NCBI RefSeq assembly: GCF_025822605.1
Contig: NZ_JACKTY010000012.1
Location: forward strand, 274,010 to 338,009
Reading direction: 5' to 3'
DNA length: 64,000 bases
Origin: Mycolicibacterium komossense
Lineage (GTDB): Bacteria > Actinomycetota > Actinomycetes > Mycobacteriales > Mycobacteriaceae
A model generated the notes under the pieces. It ran no database searches. It was not told the DNA's origin and saw only the letters and a list, made by a program, of their open reading frames with translations. Position 1 is the stretch's first letter. The number at the start of each line of letters is the position of its first letter. The translations under genes and the position numbers were made by a program. This document shows, one piece after another, positions 44,166 to 54,526 of the stretch.

Positions 44166-45869
44166 GTGGCCACGATCTTCTCCCGGCGGCGCAACCGGGC
44201 TGCCGACTCCGTCGCAGCCTCGGCTGACCCCGACGCCACAACCGGCCCGGTGACCACACCCGCGGTAACCGCGGACGCCGCGCCACTCACCCGCAAGCGG
44301 TACGTGCGCAATCCGTTCGGCGTCTGGCTGTCGCGGCCCATGACGTCGTTCCACCTGGTCATCGCCGTGGCCGCCCTGCTGGTCACTCTTGGTCTGATCA
44401 TGGTGCTGTCGGCCTCCGGGGTGCACTCCTACGACTCCGACGGTTCGCCGTGGGCCATCTTCGGCAGACAGGTGCTCTGGACCATCGTCGGGTTGGTGGC
44501 GTTCTACATCGCGATTCGGGTCCCGGTCAGTCTGATGCGCCGGACGGCATTTCCCGCCTTCGCGGTGACGATCGTGTTGATCGCGCTGGTGCTCGTGCCC
44601 GGAATCGGCCACGAGTCCAACGGATCTCGGGGTTGGTTCGTGGTGGCCGGCCTGTCCATGCAGCCCTCCGAGCTGACCAAGATCGCGTTCGCGATCTGGG
44701 GTGCGCACCTGCTTGCGGCGCGCCGCATGGAGCGGGCGTCGCTGCGCGAGATGCTGGTTCCGCTCGTCCCGGGTGCGGTGGTCGCGCTGGCCCTGATCGT
44801 CGCGCAGCCCGACCTCGGGCAGACGGTGTCGTTGAGCATCATCTTGCTGGCTCTGTTGTGGTACGCCGGTCTCCCACTGCGGGTCTTCCTCAGCTCGCTG
44901 GTGGCGGCTGTCGGCGCCGCCGCGATTCTCGCGGTCTCCGAGGGTTACCGCTCCGATCGGGTGCGGTCCTGGCTCGACCCCAGTGCGGACTCCCAGGGCT
45001 CGGGGTATCAGGCCAAGCAGGCCAAGTTCGCGCTGGCCAACGGCGGCGTGTTCGGCGACGGCCTCGGACAGGGCACCGCCAAGTGGAACTACCTGCCCAA
45101 CGCGCACAACGATTTCATCTTCGCCATCATCGGCGAGGAACTCGGGCTGGTCGGTGCCGTCGGCCTGCTGGCACTGTTCGGCCTGTTGGCGTACACGGGT
45201 ATGCGGATCGCGCGGCGCTCGGCTGACCCGTTCCTGCGACTGCTCACCTCCGCGGCCACCATGTGGATCATCGGTCAGTCGTTCATCAATGTCGGTTACG
45301 TCATCGGTCTGCTGCCGGTCACCGGAATTCAGCTACCGCTGATATCTGCGGGCGGGACATCCACCGCTACAACACTTTTCATGATCGGCGTGATTGCGAA
45401 CGCGGCCAGGCACGAACCAGAGGCGGTGGCCGCGCTGCGGGCGGGCGGCGAGGACAAGATGAACCGCCTGCTGCGGCTGCCGCTACCCGAGCCGTATTCA
45501 CCGACCCGGGTCGAGGCGCTGCGGGACCGGCTCAAGGCCAAACCCAGGCAGGCCGCCACCGCAGGCAAGACCAGGGCCAAACCCAAAAACAGACCGGTTG
45601 CCGCAGGCAAGACGAAGGCGGCCAAGCAGCCGGCGAAGACGCGCAAAACCGTGGCCGCGCGCAGACCCGCGCAGATCTATGCGGGTGACGGCGGGTCGCG
45701 GCGGTCGGGGCATCATGGAGGCGGTCAGCGCGCGGCACGCGAGGCGGTTGGCCAACCGGGCCGCTCCGGTGGAAAGATCGCCCGGGGCGGGATCCCAGCC
45801 CGGGGCGGTGAACCGCTACCGGGGGACAAGCGGGGTAAGCGAACACTGGAAGGTCAGCGTTACGGGTGA
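44166..45869 (+). CDS. ftsW: SEDS glycosyltransferase FtsW
   Basis: 567 residues from GTG 44166, 6 bp after murD. An N-terminal cytoplasmic stretch (about 1-60) precedes ten helices (to about 420). SEDS motifs include [22 protein letters not shown] (quoted as QPSELTK, about 163), AQPDLGQT, and [11 protein letters not shown] (about 392). It polymerises lipid II into septal glycan with PbpB. The C-terminal 145 residues are strongly basic with two AGKT repeats, longer than in most bacteria. Mycobacterial FtsW tails are known to contact FtsZ. Confidence 0.96.
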   Translation: MATIFSRRRNRAADSVAASADPDATTGPVTTPAVTADAAPLTRKRYVRNPFGVWLSRPMTSFHLVIAVAALLVTLGLIMVLSASGVHSYDSDGSPWAIFGRQVLWTIVGLVAFYIAIRVPVSLMRRTAFPAFAVTIVLIALVLVPGIGHESNGSRGWFVVAGLSMQPSELTKIAFAIWGAHLLAARRMERASLREMLVPLVPGAVVALALIVAQPDLGQTVSLSIILLALLWYAGLPLRVFLSSLVAAVGAAAILAVSEGYRSDRVRSWLDPSADSQGSGYQAKQAKFALANGGVFGDGLGQGTAKWNYLPNAHNDFIFAIIGEELGLVGAVGLLALFGLLAYTGMRIARRSADPFLRLLTSAATMWIIGQSFINVGYVIGLLPVTGIQLPLISAGGTSTATTLFMIGVIANAARHEPEAVAALRAGGEDKMNRLLRLPLPEPYSPTRVEALRDRLKAKPRQAATAGKTRAKPKNRPVAAGKTKAAKQPAKTRKTVAARRPAQIYAGDGGSRRSGHHGGGQRAAREAVGQPGRSGGKIARGGIPARGGEPLPGDKRGKRTLEGQRYG

Positions 45870-47011
45870 AGGACCACGCTCCACTGTCGGTGGTGCTCGC
45901 AGGCGGCGGTACGGCGGGACATATCGAACCCGCGATGGCTGTCGCTGACGCACTGACTGCCCTGGATCCACAGGTGCGCATCACTGCATTGGGCACCGCC
46001 CGCGGCCTGGAGACCCGCCTTGTTCCCGGGCGCGGTTACCGGCTGGAGCTGATCACCCCGGTCCCACTGCCGCGTAAACCCAATGTCGACCTGGCCAGAC
46101 TGCCGCTGCGGGTGCGCCAAGCCGTCCGCCAGACCAGGGCGGTCCTCGACGCTGTCGACGCCGACGTGGTCATCGGTTTCGGCGGCTACGTCGCGCTGCC
46201 GGCCTACCTGGCCGCGCGCGGCGGACCGCCGTGGGCACGAGGTGCGCGCCGGATTCCTGTCGTGATCCACGAGGCCAACGCCAGCGCAGGGATCGCCAAC
46301 AAAGTCGGTGCCCGTTCGGCGGCCCGGGTCCTGTCTGCGGTGCCGGACTCCGGACTCCGGAACGCCGAGGTGGTCGGGGTCCCGATCAGGGCCGCCATCA
46401 CCGATCTCGACCGGTCGGCACTGCGGGCCGAAGCCAGGGCCCATTTCGGCTTCGCCGAGGACGCTGTCGTGCTGCTGGTCTTCGGTGGTTCCCAGGGTGC
46501 GGCGGCGATCAACCGGGCGGTCTCGGCGGCGGCGGGACCGCTGGCCGAACGCGGTATCGCGGTACTGCACGCGCACGGCCCGAAGAACACCCTCGATCTG
46601 CGGACCGCCGCATCCGGGGACCCGCCGTATGTCGCGGTGCCCTATCTGGACCGGATGGACCTGGCCTATGCGGCGGCCGATCTGGCGATCTGCCGGTCCG
46701 GGGCGATGACGGTCGCCGAGGTGTCGGCCGTCGGGCTACCCGCGGTGTACGTGCCGCTGCCGATCGGTAACGGCGAACAACGGCTCAACGCGCTGCCAGT
46801 GGTCAACGCCGGTGGCGGTCTGCTGGTCGCCGACGTCGATCTGACCCCGGCCTATGTCGCCGACGTGGTCGGCGCCCTGCTCGCCGACCCGGACCGGCTC
46901 GCTGCGATGACGGTGGCGGCGGGTCATGTCGGGCACCGCGACGCCGCCCGACGGGTGGCGCACGTCGCGATGGATGTCGCGCACCGGGCCAGACAGGCGA
47001 GTGGCCGATGA
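45866..47011 (+). CDS. murG: UDP-GlcNAc:lipid I N-acetylglucosaminyltransferase
   Basis: 381 residues, GTG 45866 sharing GTGA with ftsW. It is a GT-B fold with the first glycine loop [14 protein letters not shown] (about 11-24), [11 protein letters not shown] (about 96), [12 protein letters not shown], and the UDP-GlcNAc region [11 protein letters not shown] (about 206) plus [10 protein letters not shown] (about 275). It forms lipid II on the inner membrane face. Confidence 0.97.
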   Translation: MKDHAPLSVVLAGGGTAGHIEPAMAVADALTALDPQVRITALGTARGLETRLVPGRGYRLELITPVPLPRKPNVDLARLPLRVRQAVRQTRAVLDAVDADVVIGFGGYVALPAYLAARGGPPWARGARRIPVVIHEANASAGIANKVGARSAARVLSAVPDSGLRNAEVVGVPIRAAITDLDRSALRAEARAHFGFAEDAVVLLVFGGSQGAAAINRAVSAAAGPLAERGIAVLHAHGPKNTLDLRTAASGDPPYVAVPYLDRMDLAYAAADLAICRSGAMTVAEVSAVGLPAVYVPLPIGNGEQRLNALPVVNAGGGLLVADVDLTPAYVADVVGALLADPDRLAAMTVAAGHVGHRDAARRVAHVAMDVAHRARQASGR

Positions 47012-48453
47012 GCGCGTCGCTACCCGAGGATCTTGCGCGGGTGCACATGGTCGGTATCGGCGGTGCCGGGATGTCGGGCATCGCACGGATCCTGCTCGAC
47101 CGCGGGGCGCTGGTCTCCGGATCCGACGCCAAGGAATCCCGTGGTGTGCTGGCGCTGCAGGCCCGCGGTGCGCAGATCCGGATCGGCCACGACGCGTCGT
47201 CGTTGGACCTGTTGCCCGGGGGCCCGACCGCGGTGATCACCACCCACGCCGCCATCCCCAAGACCAACCCCGAGCTGGTCGAGGCCGATCGGCGCGGCAT
47301 CCCTGTGATGATGCGTCCAGTCGTGCTCGCCAAGCTGATGGCCGGTGACACCACACTGATGGTCACCGGGACCGCCGGTAAGACGACGACGACCTCAATG
47401 CTCATTGTGGCGTTGCAGCACAGTGGTTTTGATCCATCATTCGCTGTCGGTGGCGATCTCGGTGGTCCCGGTACCAACGCGCATCACGGCAGCGGCGCCT
47501 ATTTCGTGGCCGAAGCCGACGAAAGTGACGGATCGCTGGTGCAGTACCGGCCCGACATCGCGGTAGTGACGAACATCGAAGCTGACCATCTCGACTTCTT
47601 CGGCAGCGAGCAGGCCTATGTCGACGTCTTCGACGCGTTCGTGGACCGCCTGCAACCCGGTGGCGTCGTGTTGGTGTGCACCGACGATCCAGGGGGCGCC
47701 GCTTTTGCCGAACGCACTGCGGCGCGGGGGATTCGGGTGCTTCGATACGGCAGCGGCGATCGCCCCGACCTGGCTGGCGCGTTACTTGAGTGGCAGCAGC
47801 GGGGCACCAGCGCGGTGGCAGAAGTGCAGCTGGCTGGGGAGAGCAATCCGCGTGCCATGCGACTTGCGGTACCCGGCCGGCACATGGCGCTCAACGCGCT
47901 GGCGGCACTGTTGGCCGCGATCCAGGTCGGCGCCGCCCCGGACAAGGTACTCGAGGCGTTGGCCGGATTCGAGGGTGTGCGCCGCCGATTCGAGTTGGTG
48001 GGCACCGCCGACGGGATCCGGATCTTCGACGACTATGCCCACCATCCGACGAAGGTGACGGCGGCGCTGACGGCCGTGCGCGCGCTCGCGACGGAATCGG
48101 GTGGCCGCGCCATCGTCGTCTTCCAACCCCATTTGTATTCCAGGACCAAGGCTTTCGCCGCAGAGTTCGGTGCGGCATTGAGTATCGCCGACCGGGTATT
48201 CGTCTTGGACGTCTACGCCGCGCGTGAGCAACCGCTGATCGGGATCAGTGGAGCGACCGTCGCCGAACACGTCACCGTCCCGGTGACTTATCTGCCGGAT
48301 TTCTCGAAGGTCGCCGACCGGGTTGCCGAAGTGGCCAGGCCCGGGGACGTCATCGTCACCATGGGCGCTGGCGACGTCACCATGCTCGCCCCGGAGATCG
48401 TGAACGCGGTGCGGGTCAGAGCCGATCGCGACAACCCGGGGCGATCACTGTGA
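47008..48453 (+). CDS. murC: UDP-N-acetylmuramate:L-alanine ligase
   Basis: 481 residues, ATG 47008 overlapping murG by 4 bp. [14 protein letters not shown] (about 12-25) binds the UDP moiety, [13 protein letters not shown] (about 117) binds [12 protein letters not shown] and [12 protein letters not shown] (about 170-205) and [10 protein letters not shown] (about 338) complete the active site. It commits UDP-MurNAc to peptide addition. It is followed by ftsQ with a 4-bp overlap. Confidence 0.97.
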   Translation: MSASLPEDLARVHMVGIGGAGMSGIARILLDRGALVSGSDAKESRGVLALQARGAQIRIGHDASSLDLLPGGPTAVITTHAAIPKTNPELVEADRRGIPVMMRPVVLAKLMAGDTTLMVTGTAGKTTTTSMLIVALQHSGFDPSFAVGGDLGGPGTNAHHGSGAYFVAEADESDGSLVQYRPDIAVVTNIEADHLDFFGSEQAYVDVFDAFVDRLQPGGVVLVCTDDPGGAAFAERTAARGIRVLRYGSGDRPDLAGALLEWQQRGTSAVAEVQLAGESNPRAMRLAVPGRHMALNALAALLAAIQVGAAPDKVLEALAGFEGVRRRFELVGTADGIRIFDDYAHHPTKVTAALTAVRALATESGGRAIVVFQPHLYSRTKAFAAEFGAALSIADRVFVLDVYAAREQPLIGISGATVAEHVTVPVTYLPDFSKVADRVAEVARPGDVIVTMGAGDVTMLAPEIVNAVRVRADRDNPGRSL

Positions 48454-49382
48454 CCGAGTCCGGCGAGCCCACCACCGAGCCGATACCGGCCGAGCCCGAA
48501 GAGGATTCGACCGCACCCGACGAGCAGGCAGCGCCGGCCGGGGGCGAGCAGGCCGATGAGGACGACTTCGAGGGCCCACGGCGGCGCGCCCGTCGCGAAC
48601 GCGAGGAACGTCGCATCGCCCAGGCCAGGGCCGTCGCGATCGAGGATGCCAGGCGCGAAGCCAAGCGCAAGGTACTGGGGGCGACCACCGCGGCGCCCAA
48701 GCCCGTTGCGCGAGGCGCGATCCGGGGTCTGAAAGTGATGATCTGGACGGTGGTTCTGGCGTTGGCCGCGGTCGGCCTGGGTCTGCTGCTGTATTTCACG
48801 CCGTTGATGTCGGCACGGAATCTGGTGGTCATCGGTACCGGCGTCGTCACCCGCGAGGAGATCCTCGATTCGGCCAAGGTGGCGCCCGGTACACCGCTGC
48901 TGCAGATCGATACCGATCAGGTCGCCGACCGCATCGCGGCGATCCGCCGGATCGCCAGTGCTCGGGTGCAGCGGGAGTATCCGTCCACGTTGCGTATCAC
49001 TGTCGTGGAGCGGATCCCGATCGTCGTCAAGGACTTTCCCGACGGCCCGCATCTCTATGACCGTGACGGAGTCGACTTCGCCACCGGACCGCCGCCGCCG
49101 GCACTGCCGTATCTCGATGTCGATAACCCCGGACCTGGCGATCCGCCGACCAGGGCGGCTCTGCAGGTGATGACGGCACTGCGCCCAGAGGTGGCCGGGC
49201 AGATCGGCCGGATCGCGGCCCCATCGGTGGCGTCGATCACGCTAACGCTGGCCGACGGCCGCGTGGTGGTGTGGGGGACCACCGACCGGACGCAGGAAAA
49301 AGCGGACAAACTCGCCGCTCTGCTGACGCAGCCCGGACAAACCTACGACGTGTCGAGCCCGGATCTGCCCACCGTCAAGTAG
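48450..49382 (+). CDS. ftsQ: Cell division protein FtsQ
   Basis: 310 residues, GTG 48450 overlapping murC. The cytoplasmic part (1-95) is acidic, then basic ([18 protein letters not shown]). One helix (about 96-116) is followed by the POTRA domain ([19 protein letters not shown] onward) and the FtsQ beta domain. It forms part of the FtsQLB checkpoint. It is the last + gene of the dcw block. The minus-strand SDR gene ends 40 bp later, so ftsZ cannot be reached by simple readthrough from murC-ftsQ without crossing 7.7 kb of opposing genes. Confidence 0.95.
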   Translation: MTESGEPTTEPIPAEPEEDSTAPDEQAAPAGGEQADEDDFEGPRRRARREREERRIAQARAVAIEDARREAKRKVLGATTAAPKPVARGAIRGLKVMIWTVVLALAAVGLGLLLYFTPLMSARNLVVIGTGVVTREEILDSAKVAPGTPLLQIDTDQVADRIAAIRRIASARVQREYPSTLRITVVERIPIVVKDFPDGPHLYDRDGVDFATGPPPPALPYLDVDNPGPGDPPTRAALQVMTALRPEVAGQIGRIAAPSVASITLTLADGRVVVWGTTDRTQEKADKLAALLTQPGQTYDVSSPDLPTVK

Positions 49383-49422
49383 GCAGTTCCGGGCACCGCA
49401 CACGGCGCGGGAACGGCCGGTC

Positions 49423-50190
49423 CTAGAACAGCGTGTACCCGCCGTCGACGACGAGCACGGTCCCGGACATGAAGCTGGCGGCGTCGGAGGCCAGGAAGAC
49501 CATCGCCGGGCCGAGCTCGTCGGGCATGGCGTAGCGGCCCTGAGCAGAATCCTCGAGCCACATCCGTCGGTACTGCGGGTCGTCCACCGGAGACATATCG
49601 GTCTTGATATAGCCGGGAGCCAGCGCATTCACCCGGACACCGAAGGGCGCCCATTCGGCCGCAAGGGATTTCGTGAGTTGATGCACAGCCGCCTTGGAGG
49701 CGTTGTACGCCGGTTGCAGCTGTGGGCGGTTGACGATCATCGCCGATATCGACCCGACGTTGACAATCGAACCGGAGCCCCGGTCGACCATCTGTCGACC
49801 GACTGCCTGCGACATATTCCACAGCGCAGTCACATTGGTATCGAACACGTATGACCACTCGTCGGGGGTGACCTCCAGGGCCGGCCGGTGGATACACGCG
49901 CCGGCGTTGTTGACCAGGATATCGATGACCCCAACGGCAGCGGTCGTCTCGTCGACCACCGCTCGCACGCCGGCGGCGTCGGTCAGGTCACCCAGAATGA
50001 CGGTGGCCTTGCGGCCGAGCTGCTCGATTTCGTTCTTCACCACGTCAGCGGCATCGGCGTCACGGCCGTGGATGACGATGTCGGCGCCGGCCTCCGCGAG
50101 GGCTGTCGCAAAAGCCCGGCCCAGACCGCGGGTGGCTCCGGTGACGAGCGCAGTACGTCCGGTGAGCATGAATCTGTCGATAACGGACAC
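49423..50190 (-). CDS. Short-chain dehydrogenase/reductase, predicted polyol or sugar dehydrogenase
   Basis: 255 residues, GTG 50190 with AGGAAAGG upstream. Classical SDR: TGATRGLG (18-25, NAD(P) loop), NNAG (about 94-97), a catalytic Ser in VGSISAM, and YNASK (Tyr about 161, Lys about 165). An Arg after the glycine loop and HGRD near 41-44 hint at NADP use, but this is weak. The overall look resembles the gluconate-5-dehydrogenase and D-arabitol/threitol dehydrogenase branch. It is the distal gene of the cassette, 50 bp after the kinase gene, and convergent with ftsQ. Confidence 0.85.
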   Translation of the reverse strand: MSVIDRFMLTGRTALVTGATRGLGRAFATALAEAGADIVIHGRDADAADVVKNEIEQLGRKATVILGDLTDAAGVRAVVDETTAAVGVIDILVNNAGACIHRPALEVTPDEWSYVFDTNVTALWNMSQAVGRQMVDRGSGSIVNVGSISAMIVNRPQLQPAYNASKAAVHQLTKSLAAEWAPFGVRVNALAPGYIKTDMSPVDDPQYRRMWLEDSAQGRYAMPDELGPAMVFLASDAASFMSGTVLVVDGGYTLF

Positions 50191-50240
50191 GGGATACCTT
50201 TCCTAGGATTTCGTTGATGTTGTGCAGCGATGACGAACGC

Positions 50241-50900
50241 TCATCGAAGTTGGACGATGGCGTCGGCCGCCGCCTTGGTCGACGCGATGCGCCGGGCGTT
50301 GGGTTCGTCGACGGAATCCACCCAGGCCTGTGCTTGCACGGTGCTGCGACCGTGGTCGATGTGCCTGGCCACCAGGCCGTTACGGCGCAGCTCGTCATCG
50401 ACGTCGACGTACCAGCATTCGTCGATCAGGGCGCGCACCGGTTCCCAGCCGTCGCTGTCCAGAAGCAGGTAGTTGCCCTCGGTGATGACCAGTGGCGCTG
50501 TCGCCGGGATGCGGATCGCACCGGCGACGGCGATCTCGGCACTTCGGTCGAACCGCGGTACCACGACGTCCTCGCCGGCCCGGATCCGTCTCAGCGCGGA
50601 GGCGAACCCGGCTGCGTCGAAGGTGTCCGGCGCTCCCTTGCGGGCCCGCCGGCCCAGCACCTCCAACAGCTCGTCGGCCAGGTGGAACCCGTCCATGGCG
50701 AGCAACGCGCTTCCGGGAACGCGGGCGATGAGCTCCGCGGCCAGGGTGGACTTGCCGGCGCCCGGTGCACCGGCAAGTCCGATCACGCGGCGGCCCGGTC
50801 CGCGGGCCGCTACCTCTTTGGCCCGGGCCACCGCAGCCTCGATGCCGACGATCGTCGGTATCACTGCTGATCCGTCATTCGCCGTATCGACAACCGTCAC
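50241..50900 (-). CDS. P-loop kinase of phosphoribulokinase/uridine kinase type, probable sugar kinase
   Basis: 219 residues, GTG 50900 sharing GTGA with the binding-protein stop. Walker A is GLAGAPGAGKSTLA (about 42-55); MDGFHLADELL (about 75) is the phosphate-acceptor Asp region of this superfamily, and VITEGNYLLLD (about 139) is conserved too. RNGLVARHIDHGRS forms a lid-like segment. Such kinases beside ribose-type importers are usually taken as sugar or ketose kinases. There is no FGGY or ROK kinase in the cassette, so this is the only candidate for the phosphorylation step. The substrate is not readable. Confidence 0.82.
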   Translation of the reverse strand: MTVVDTANDGSAVIPTIVGIEAAVARAKEVAARGPGRRVIGLAGAPGAGKSTLAAELIARVPGSALLAMDGFHLADELLEVLGRRARKGAPDTFDAAGFASALRRIRAGEDVVVPRFDRSAEIAVAGAIRIPATAPLVITEGNYLLLDSDGWEPVRALIDECWYVDVDDELRRNGLVARHIDHGRSTVQAQAWVDSVDEPNARRIASTKAAADAIVQLR

Positions 50901-51871
50901 TTGATCAGTCCGGCGCCCTTGTACAGGTCGATGTACTCGCCGGCGTTGTCCTTGGTGATCAGCGGGTTACCGACCTTGAGGTCGACGGTAGTCTCGGCGC
51001 CGGTCAGCAGATCGTGGGCCGCCTTCATGTTCAGCTTGGCCAGTTCCTGCGCATTCTGTAGAGCGGTGGCGGTCATCGTGCCCTGCTCGATGAGCATCGT
51101 GGCTTCGGGGGTGCCATCCACGCCGTAGGCCTGAATGCCGTCAAACCCGTTGCGGCCCTTAATCGCTTCGAGAGCTCCGCTGGCCATGTTGTCGTTCATC
51201 GAGACGATGGCGTCGATGTGCGGATGGGCCAGTGACCAGTCCTCCATCAGTTTCATCGCCTCGTCTTTGTTCCAGTTAGCGGTGTTTTCGTCCAGGATCG
51301 TGACATCGGGGCGCTTGTCGAAGAACTCGGTCTTCCAGGCGTTGCGGCGGTTGGTGCTGTGGAAGTTGCCCGGAGGGCCGTTCAGCACCACTACCTTGGC
51401 GTTCTGTGGAATACGGTCGAGCGCCACCTTGGCGACGATCGCGCCCTGGTCGTAGGGATTGGCGTCGATCGAACTCGCACCGTTGACGCCGTCGACGCGT
51501 GGGTTGGTCGTGATGGTGACTATGCCCGCGTCGACGGATCGCTGGATGTAGGGGAGTTGGGCTTCATTGTTGTTGGCCTGCACGATGATCGCGTCGTAGT
51601 TGTTGGCCACTGCGTTCTCGATCTGGGTGTTCTCGACGTCGTCGCTGGCCTGCCCGTCGAAGATGTCGAGTTTGATGTCCTGGTACTTGCCTGCTTCGGC
51701 CTTCATCTCGTTGGCCAGCCAGGCGGCGAACGAATCGGATTGCGCGCGAGCGATGTAAGCCACCCGGAAGCCGTCGCCGTTGTCCTTGGAACTGGATGAA
51801 CAGGAAGCCAGACTCATCACGGCCAGGGCCGCGAGGGCGGTGCACTTGAACCTGGTGGACAGATGTTTCAT
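50897..51871 (-). CDS. Sugar ABC transporter substrate-binding lipoprotein (ribose/CUT2 type)
   Basis: 324 residues. ATG 51871 has GAGGAG at about 6 nt; the open frame to 51907 is not needed. The signal ends in a lipobox LASC followed by a Ser run, so the protein is anchored to the membrane. The mature part is a Peripla_BP_4 (RbsB-like) fold: FRVAYIARAQSDSFAAWLANE, IIVQANNNEAQLP, and VVVLNGPPGNFHSTNRRNAW. Its stop overlaps the kinase start, so receptor and kinase are translated together. It lies 100 bp after the permease, with two hairpins between. Confidence 0.92.
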   Translation of the reverse strand: MKHLSTRFKCTALAALAVMSLASCSSSSKDNGDGFRVAYIARAQSDSFAAWLANEMKAEAGKYQDIKLDIFDGQASDDVENTQIENAVANNYDAIIVQANNNEAQLPYIQRSVDAGIVTITTNPRVDGVNGASSIDANPYDQGAIVAKVALDRIPQNAKVVVLNGPPGNFHSTNRRNAWKTEFFDKRPDVTILDENTANWNKDEAMKLMEDWSLAHPHIDAIVSMNDNMASGALEAIKGRNGFDGIQAYGVDGTPEATMLIEQGTMTATALQNAQELAKLNMKAAHDLLTGAETTVDLKVGNPLITKDNAGEYIDLYKGAGLIK

Positions 51872-51891
51872 CTCGTCTCCTCTATGAGATC

Positions 51892-51928
51892 GCCGGTAGG
51901 CCGGCACTGAGTTCGGGCCTGATGGCCC
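51892..51928 (-). other. Two short hairpins between permease and binding-protein genes
   Basis: GCCGG-TAGG-CCGGC (51892-51905) and GGGCC-TGAT-GGCCC (51915-51928) are perfect small stems in the 100-bp gap. Similar intercistronic hairpins elsewhere stabilise binding-protein mRNA. No T-run follows, so termination is unlikely. Confidence 0.45.
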
Positions 51929-51971
51929 TGTGTTCGGTAGATATGTTCAGCTACAACGGATGTCAAGAGGG

Positions 51972-53030
51972 TCAGGTCTGATGTCTCGCACCGCTGTTGT
52001 CGGTGACCGGATCGTCGACGGCATCGGACTCCTTGTCGGCCCGACCGTCGGTGCCGCGCTCGTGGAGGATGATGGTCCGGCCGCGGCCACGTCGTTGTTT
52101 ACTCCACACGTCGTAGGCGACTGCCGCGGCGATGATCACGCCCATGACGATCTGTTGGATGTACGAGCCGACTCCGGTGAGATTCATGATGTTGCCGAGC
52201 ACGCCCACGATGAGTGCCCCGGCGAGGGTTCCTGCCGTGGTGCCGACGCCGCCCGAGAAGCTGGTGCCGCCGATGATGGGCGCGGTGATGGCCTGCAATT
52301 CGTATCCGACACCCGCGTTGGGCAATCCGGCGTTGACCCGGGCCATGAAGATGACACCGGCGAAGCCGACGAGCGCACCGTTGAACAGGAAGGCCTGGTA
52401 CTTCACGCGCTCGACGGCGATGCCTGCGGCGCGGGCGGCCTCGCCGTTGCCGCCGACGGCATACAGCGAACGCCCGTAACGGGTTTGCGTCATCACGTAC
52501 CAGACGATCAGCGTGATGACTGCCAGAAACAGCGTCGGCAACGGAAGCCACCCGAGCGAGCCCTGGCCGAGTTTCACAAAGTCACCGAGCTGAAGGATGT
52601 TCTGGCCGTCGGTGAGTTCCAGGACCGCACCCCTGGCCACCATCATCATGCCGAGCGTGACGATGAACGCCGGGGTTTTCAGCGTCGCGACCAGGAAGGC
52701 GTTGACCAGATTGCACGCCATGCCGACCAGGACTCCGACGATCACCGCCACCACAAGACTCTGTGAGCTCTTGAAGGCCATCACCGACGCCACTCCGGCC
52801 AGTGCCATGACCGCTCCGGCGGACAGATCGATCATGCCGCTGATGATCAGCATCATCGCCCCGTAGGCCAGGATGGTGATGACGGCGACCTGTCGCAGCA
52901 CGTTGGTGGCGTTGCCCGGAGTGAGAAAGTTCGGGCTGAGGAGACTGGCTACGATCACCACCGCCGCCAGGATCAGAAATATCGAATATCTACCGTTATC
53001 AAGGCCTTTGATCCGAGAAAGCATGTTCAT
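51972..53030 (-). CDS. Sugar ABC transporter permease (ribose/CUT2 type)
   Basis: 352 residues from ATG 53030, sharing ATGA with the ATPase stop and preceded by GAGGTGGG. Eight to ten helices fill residues about 12-320. SGMIDLSAGAVMALAG (about 62-77) is the RbsC/BPD_transp_2 signature, and NGEAARAAGIAVERVKYQAF (about 210) is the cytoplasmic coupling loop that docks on the ATPase. A hydrophilic tail of about 30 residues follows. One permease gene implies a homodimer. Confidence 0.93.
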   Translation of the reverse strand: MNMLSRIKGLDNGRYSIFLILAAVVIVASLLSPNFLTPGNATNVLRQVAVITILAYGAMMLIISGMIDLSAGAVMALAGVASVMAFKSSQSLVVAVIVGVLVGMACNLVNAFLVATLKTPAFIVTLGMMMVARGAVLELTDGQNILQLGDFVKLGQGSLGWLPLPTLFLAVITLIVWYVMTQTRYGRSLYAVGGNGEAARAAGIAVERVKYQAFLFNGALVGFAGVIFMARVNAGLPNAGVGYELQAITAPIIGGTSFSGGVGTTAGTLAGALIVGVLGNIMNLTGVGSYIQQIVMGVIIAAAVAYDVWSKQRRGRGRTIILHERGTDGRADKESDAVDDPVTDNSGARHQT

Positions 53031-54526
53031 CCCACCTCGATTTCGTCCATCGCGTGTTTGAGGATCGTTTCTTGCGAGTACTGATCGGGAGTCAGCTCCG
53101 CGGTCAGCCGCCCGGCCGACATCACGTAGATGCGGTCGCACATCCCGATGAGTTCGGGCATCTCCGAGGAGATCATCAGGATTCCGCGGCCTTGGCCGGC
53201 AAGTTCGGTCATGATCTTGTAGATCTCGAACTTCGCGCCGACATCGACCCCGCGGGTGGGCTCGTCGAGCAGAAGTACCACCGGGTCGGCGATCAGCCAG
53301 CGTGCCAGCAGCACCTTCTGCTGGTTGCCCCCGGACAGCGATCTGATGGGCGTTTCGATACTCACCGACTTGACCCGCATGCGGTCGAAATATTCACGGG
53401 CCAGCTTCTTTTCGAATCCAGTTCGGGTGAACCCGCCATGGATGACCTTCTTCAGGCTGGCCAGGGTGGCGTTCTTCTTGATGCTCAGGTCGGGAATGAT
53501 GCCGATGAGCCGCCGGTCCTCGGAGAGCATCGCCACCCCGTGGGCGATGGCGGTGCGGGGGTTGCGGATGTCCACCACACTGCCGTTGATCTCGACCCGT
53601 CCGCTGTCGAGTCGGTCCAGTCCGAAGATCGCCTGGACCACCTCACTGCGGCCCGCGCCGATCAAGCCGGCCAGCCCGACGATTTCGCCCGCCCGTACCT
53701 CGATCGAGATGTCCTCGAAGAGATTCTTGCTACGGAGCTCGGTGGCGCGCAAGACCGGGGCGCCCAGGGGGACGGTCTCTTTCGGATAGGCGTGATGGTC
53801 GAGGTCGCGGCCGACCATCTGCGCGATCACGCGCCCGGAGTCGACCGTCGAGGCGGCCTGGCTGCTGACCACGGTGCCGTCGCGTAACACCGTGATGTCG
53901 TCGGCGAGTTCGAAGACCTCGTCCATCTTGTGCGAGATGTAGATGATCGACTTACCTTGTTCGCGAAGCATTCTGATCTTGGTGAACAGCGACTCCACCT
54001 CACGGTGCGCGATCGCCGACGTGGGCTCGTCCATGATGAGCACGTCGGCGCTGTGATACACCGAGCGCAGAATTTCGAGCATCTGCACCTCGGACACCGT
54101 CAGACTGCTCAGTGGCCGGTTGATCGCGTAGTCCAGGCCTTCCTCGGCCAGAATGCGCTTGGCTTCGCGACGGATGAACCGCCAGTTGACGCGGCCGAAC
54201 TTGGTGGGCAGGTTGCCCATGAAGAAGCTCTCGGCGATCGTCATGTTCGGCACGTAGTTGAGTTCCTGCGAGATCATCGCTATCCCGTGCTCGCGGGCAT
54301 GGATCGGGTTGCGGATCTTCACGGGCTTCCCGCCGACGCGGATCTCGCCGGCGTCGGGCTGGTAGATGCCGTTGATGACTTTCATCAACGTCGACTTCCC
54401 GGCCCCGTTCTCGCCGCACACCGCGTGGACCGTACCCGGTCGAATATCGAACGAGACACCCTGCAGCGCAACGACTCCTGGGAACATCTTGACTACGTCG
54501 CGCACCGCCAGCAGGGGCGTGGTCAC
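53027..54526 (-). CDS. Sugar ABC transporter ATP-binding protein, double domain (RbsA type)
   Basis: 499 residues, GTG 54526 overlapping the dehydrogenase stop. Two ABC domains: the first has an intact Walker A GENGAGKST (about 38-46), a divergent signature LTVSEVQ and Walker B DVLIMDEPTSA. The second has a degenerate Walker A GLIGAGRSEV (about 285) but an intact signature LSGGNQQK (about 396) and Walker B VVLLLDEPT. This asymmetry is usual for RbsA-type proteins, leaving one canonical hydrolysis site. It energises uptake. Confidence 0.94.
   Translation of the reverse strand: MTTPLLAVRDVVKMFPGVVALQGVSFDIRPGTVHAVCGENGAGKSTLMKVINGIYQPDAGEIRVGGKPVKIRNPIHAREHGIAMISQELNYVPNMTIAESFFMGNLPTKFGRVNWRFIRREAKRILAEEGLDYAINRPLSSLTVSEVQMLEILRSVYHSADVLIMDEPTSAIAHREVESLFTKIRMLREQGKSIIYISHKMDEVFELADDITVLRDGTVVSSQAASTVDSGRVIAQMVGRDLDHHAYPKETVPLGAPVLRATELRSKNLFEDISIEVRAGEIVGLAGLIGAGRSEVVQAIFGLDRLDSGRVEINGSVVDIRNPRTAIAHGVAMLSEDRRLIGIIPDLSIKKNATLASLKKVIHGGFTRTGFEKKLAREYFDRMRVKSVSIETPIRSLSGGNQQKVLLARWLIADPVVLLLDEPTRGVDVGAKFEIYKIMTELAGQGRGILMISSEMPELIGMCDRIYVMSAGRLTAELTPDQYSQETILKHAMDEIEVG

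Noticed and set aside
49383..49422. Insertion scar, inverted repeat or target duplication at the ftsQ side of the cassette
   Set aside because: I looked for matching repeats near 49.4 and 56.9 kb and saw none; the three LacI palindromes are regulatory, not terminal repeats.
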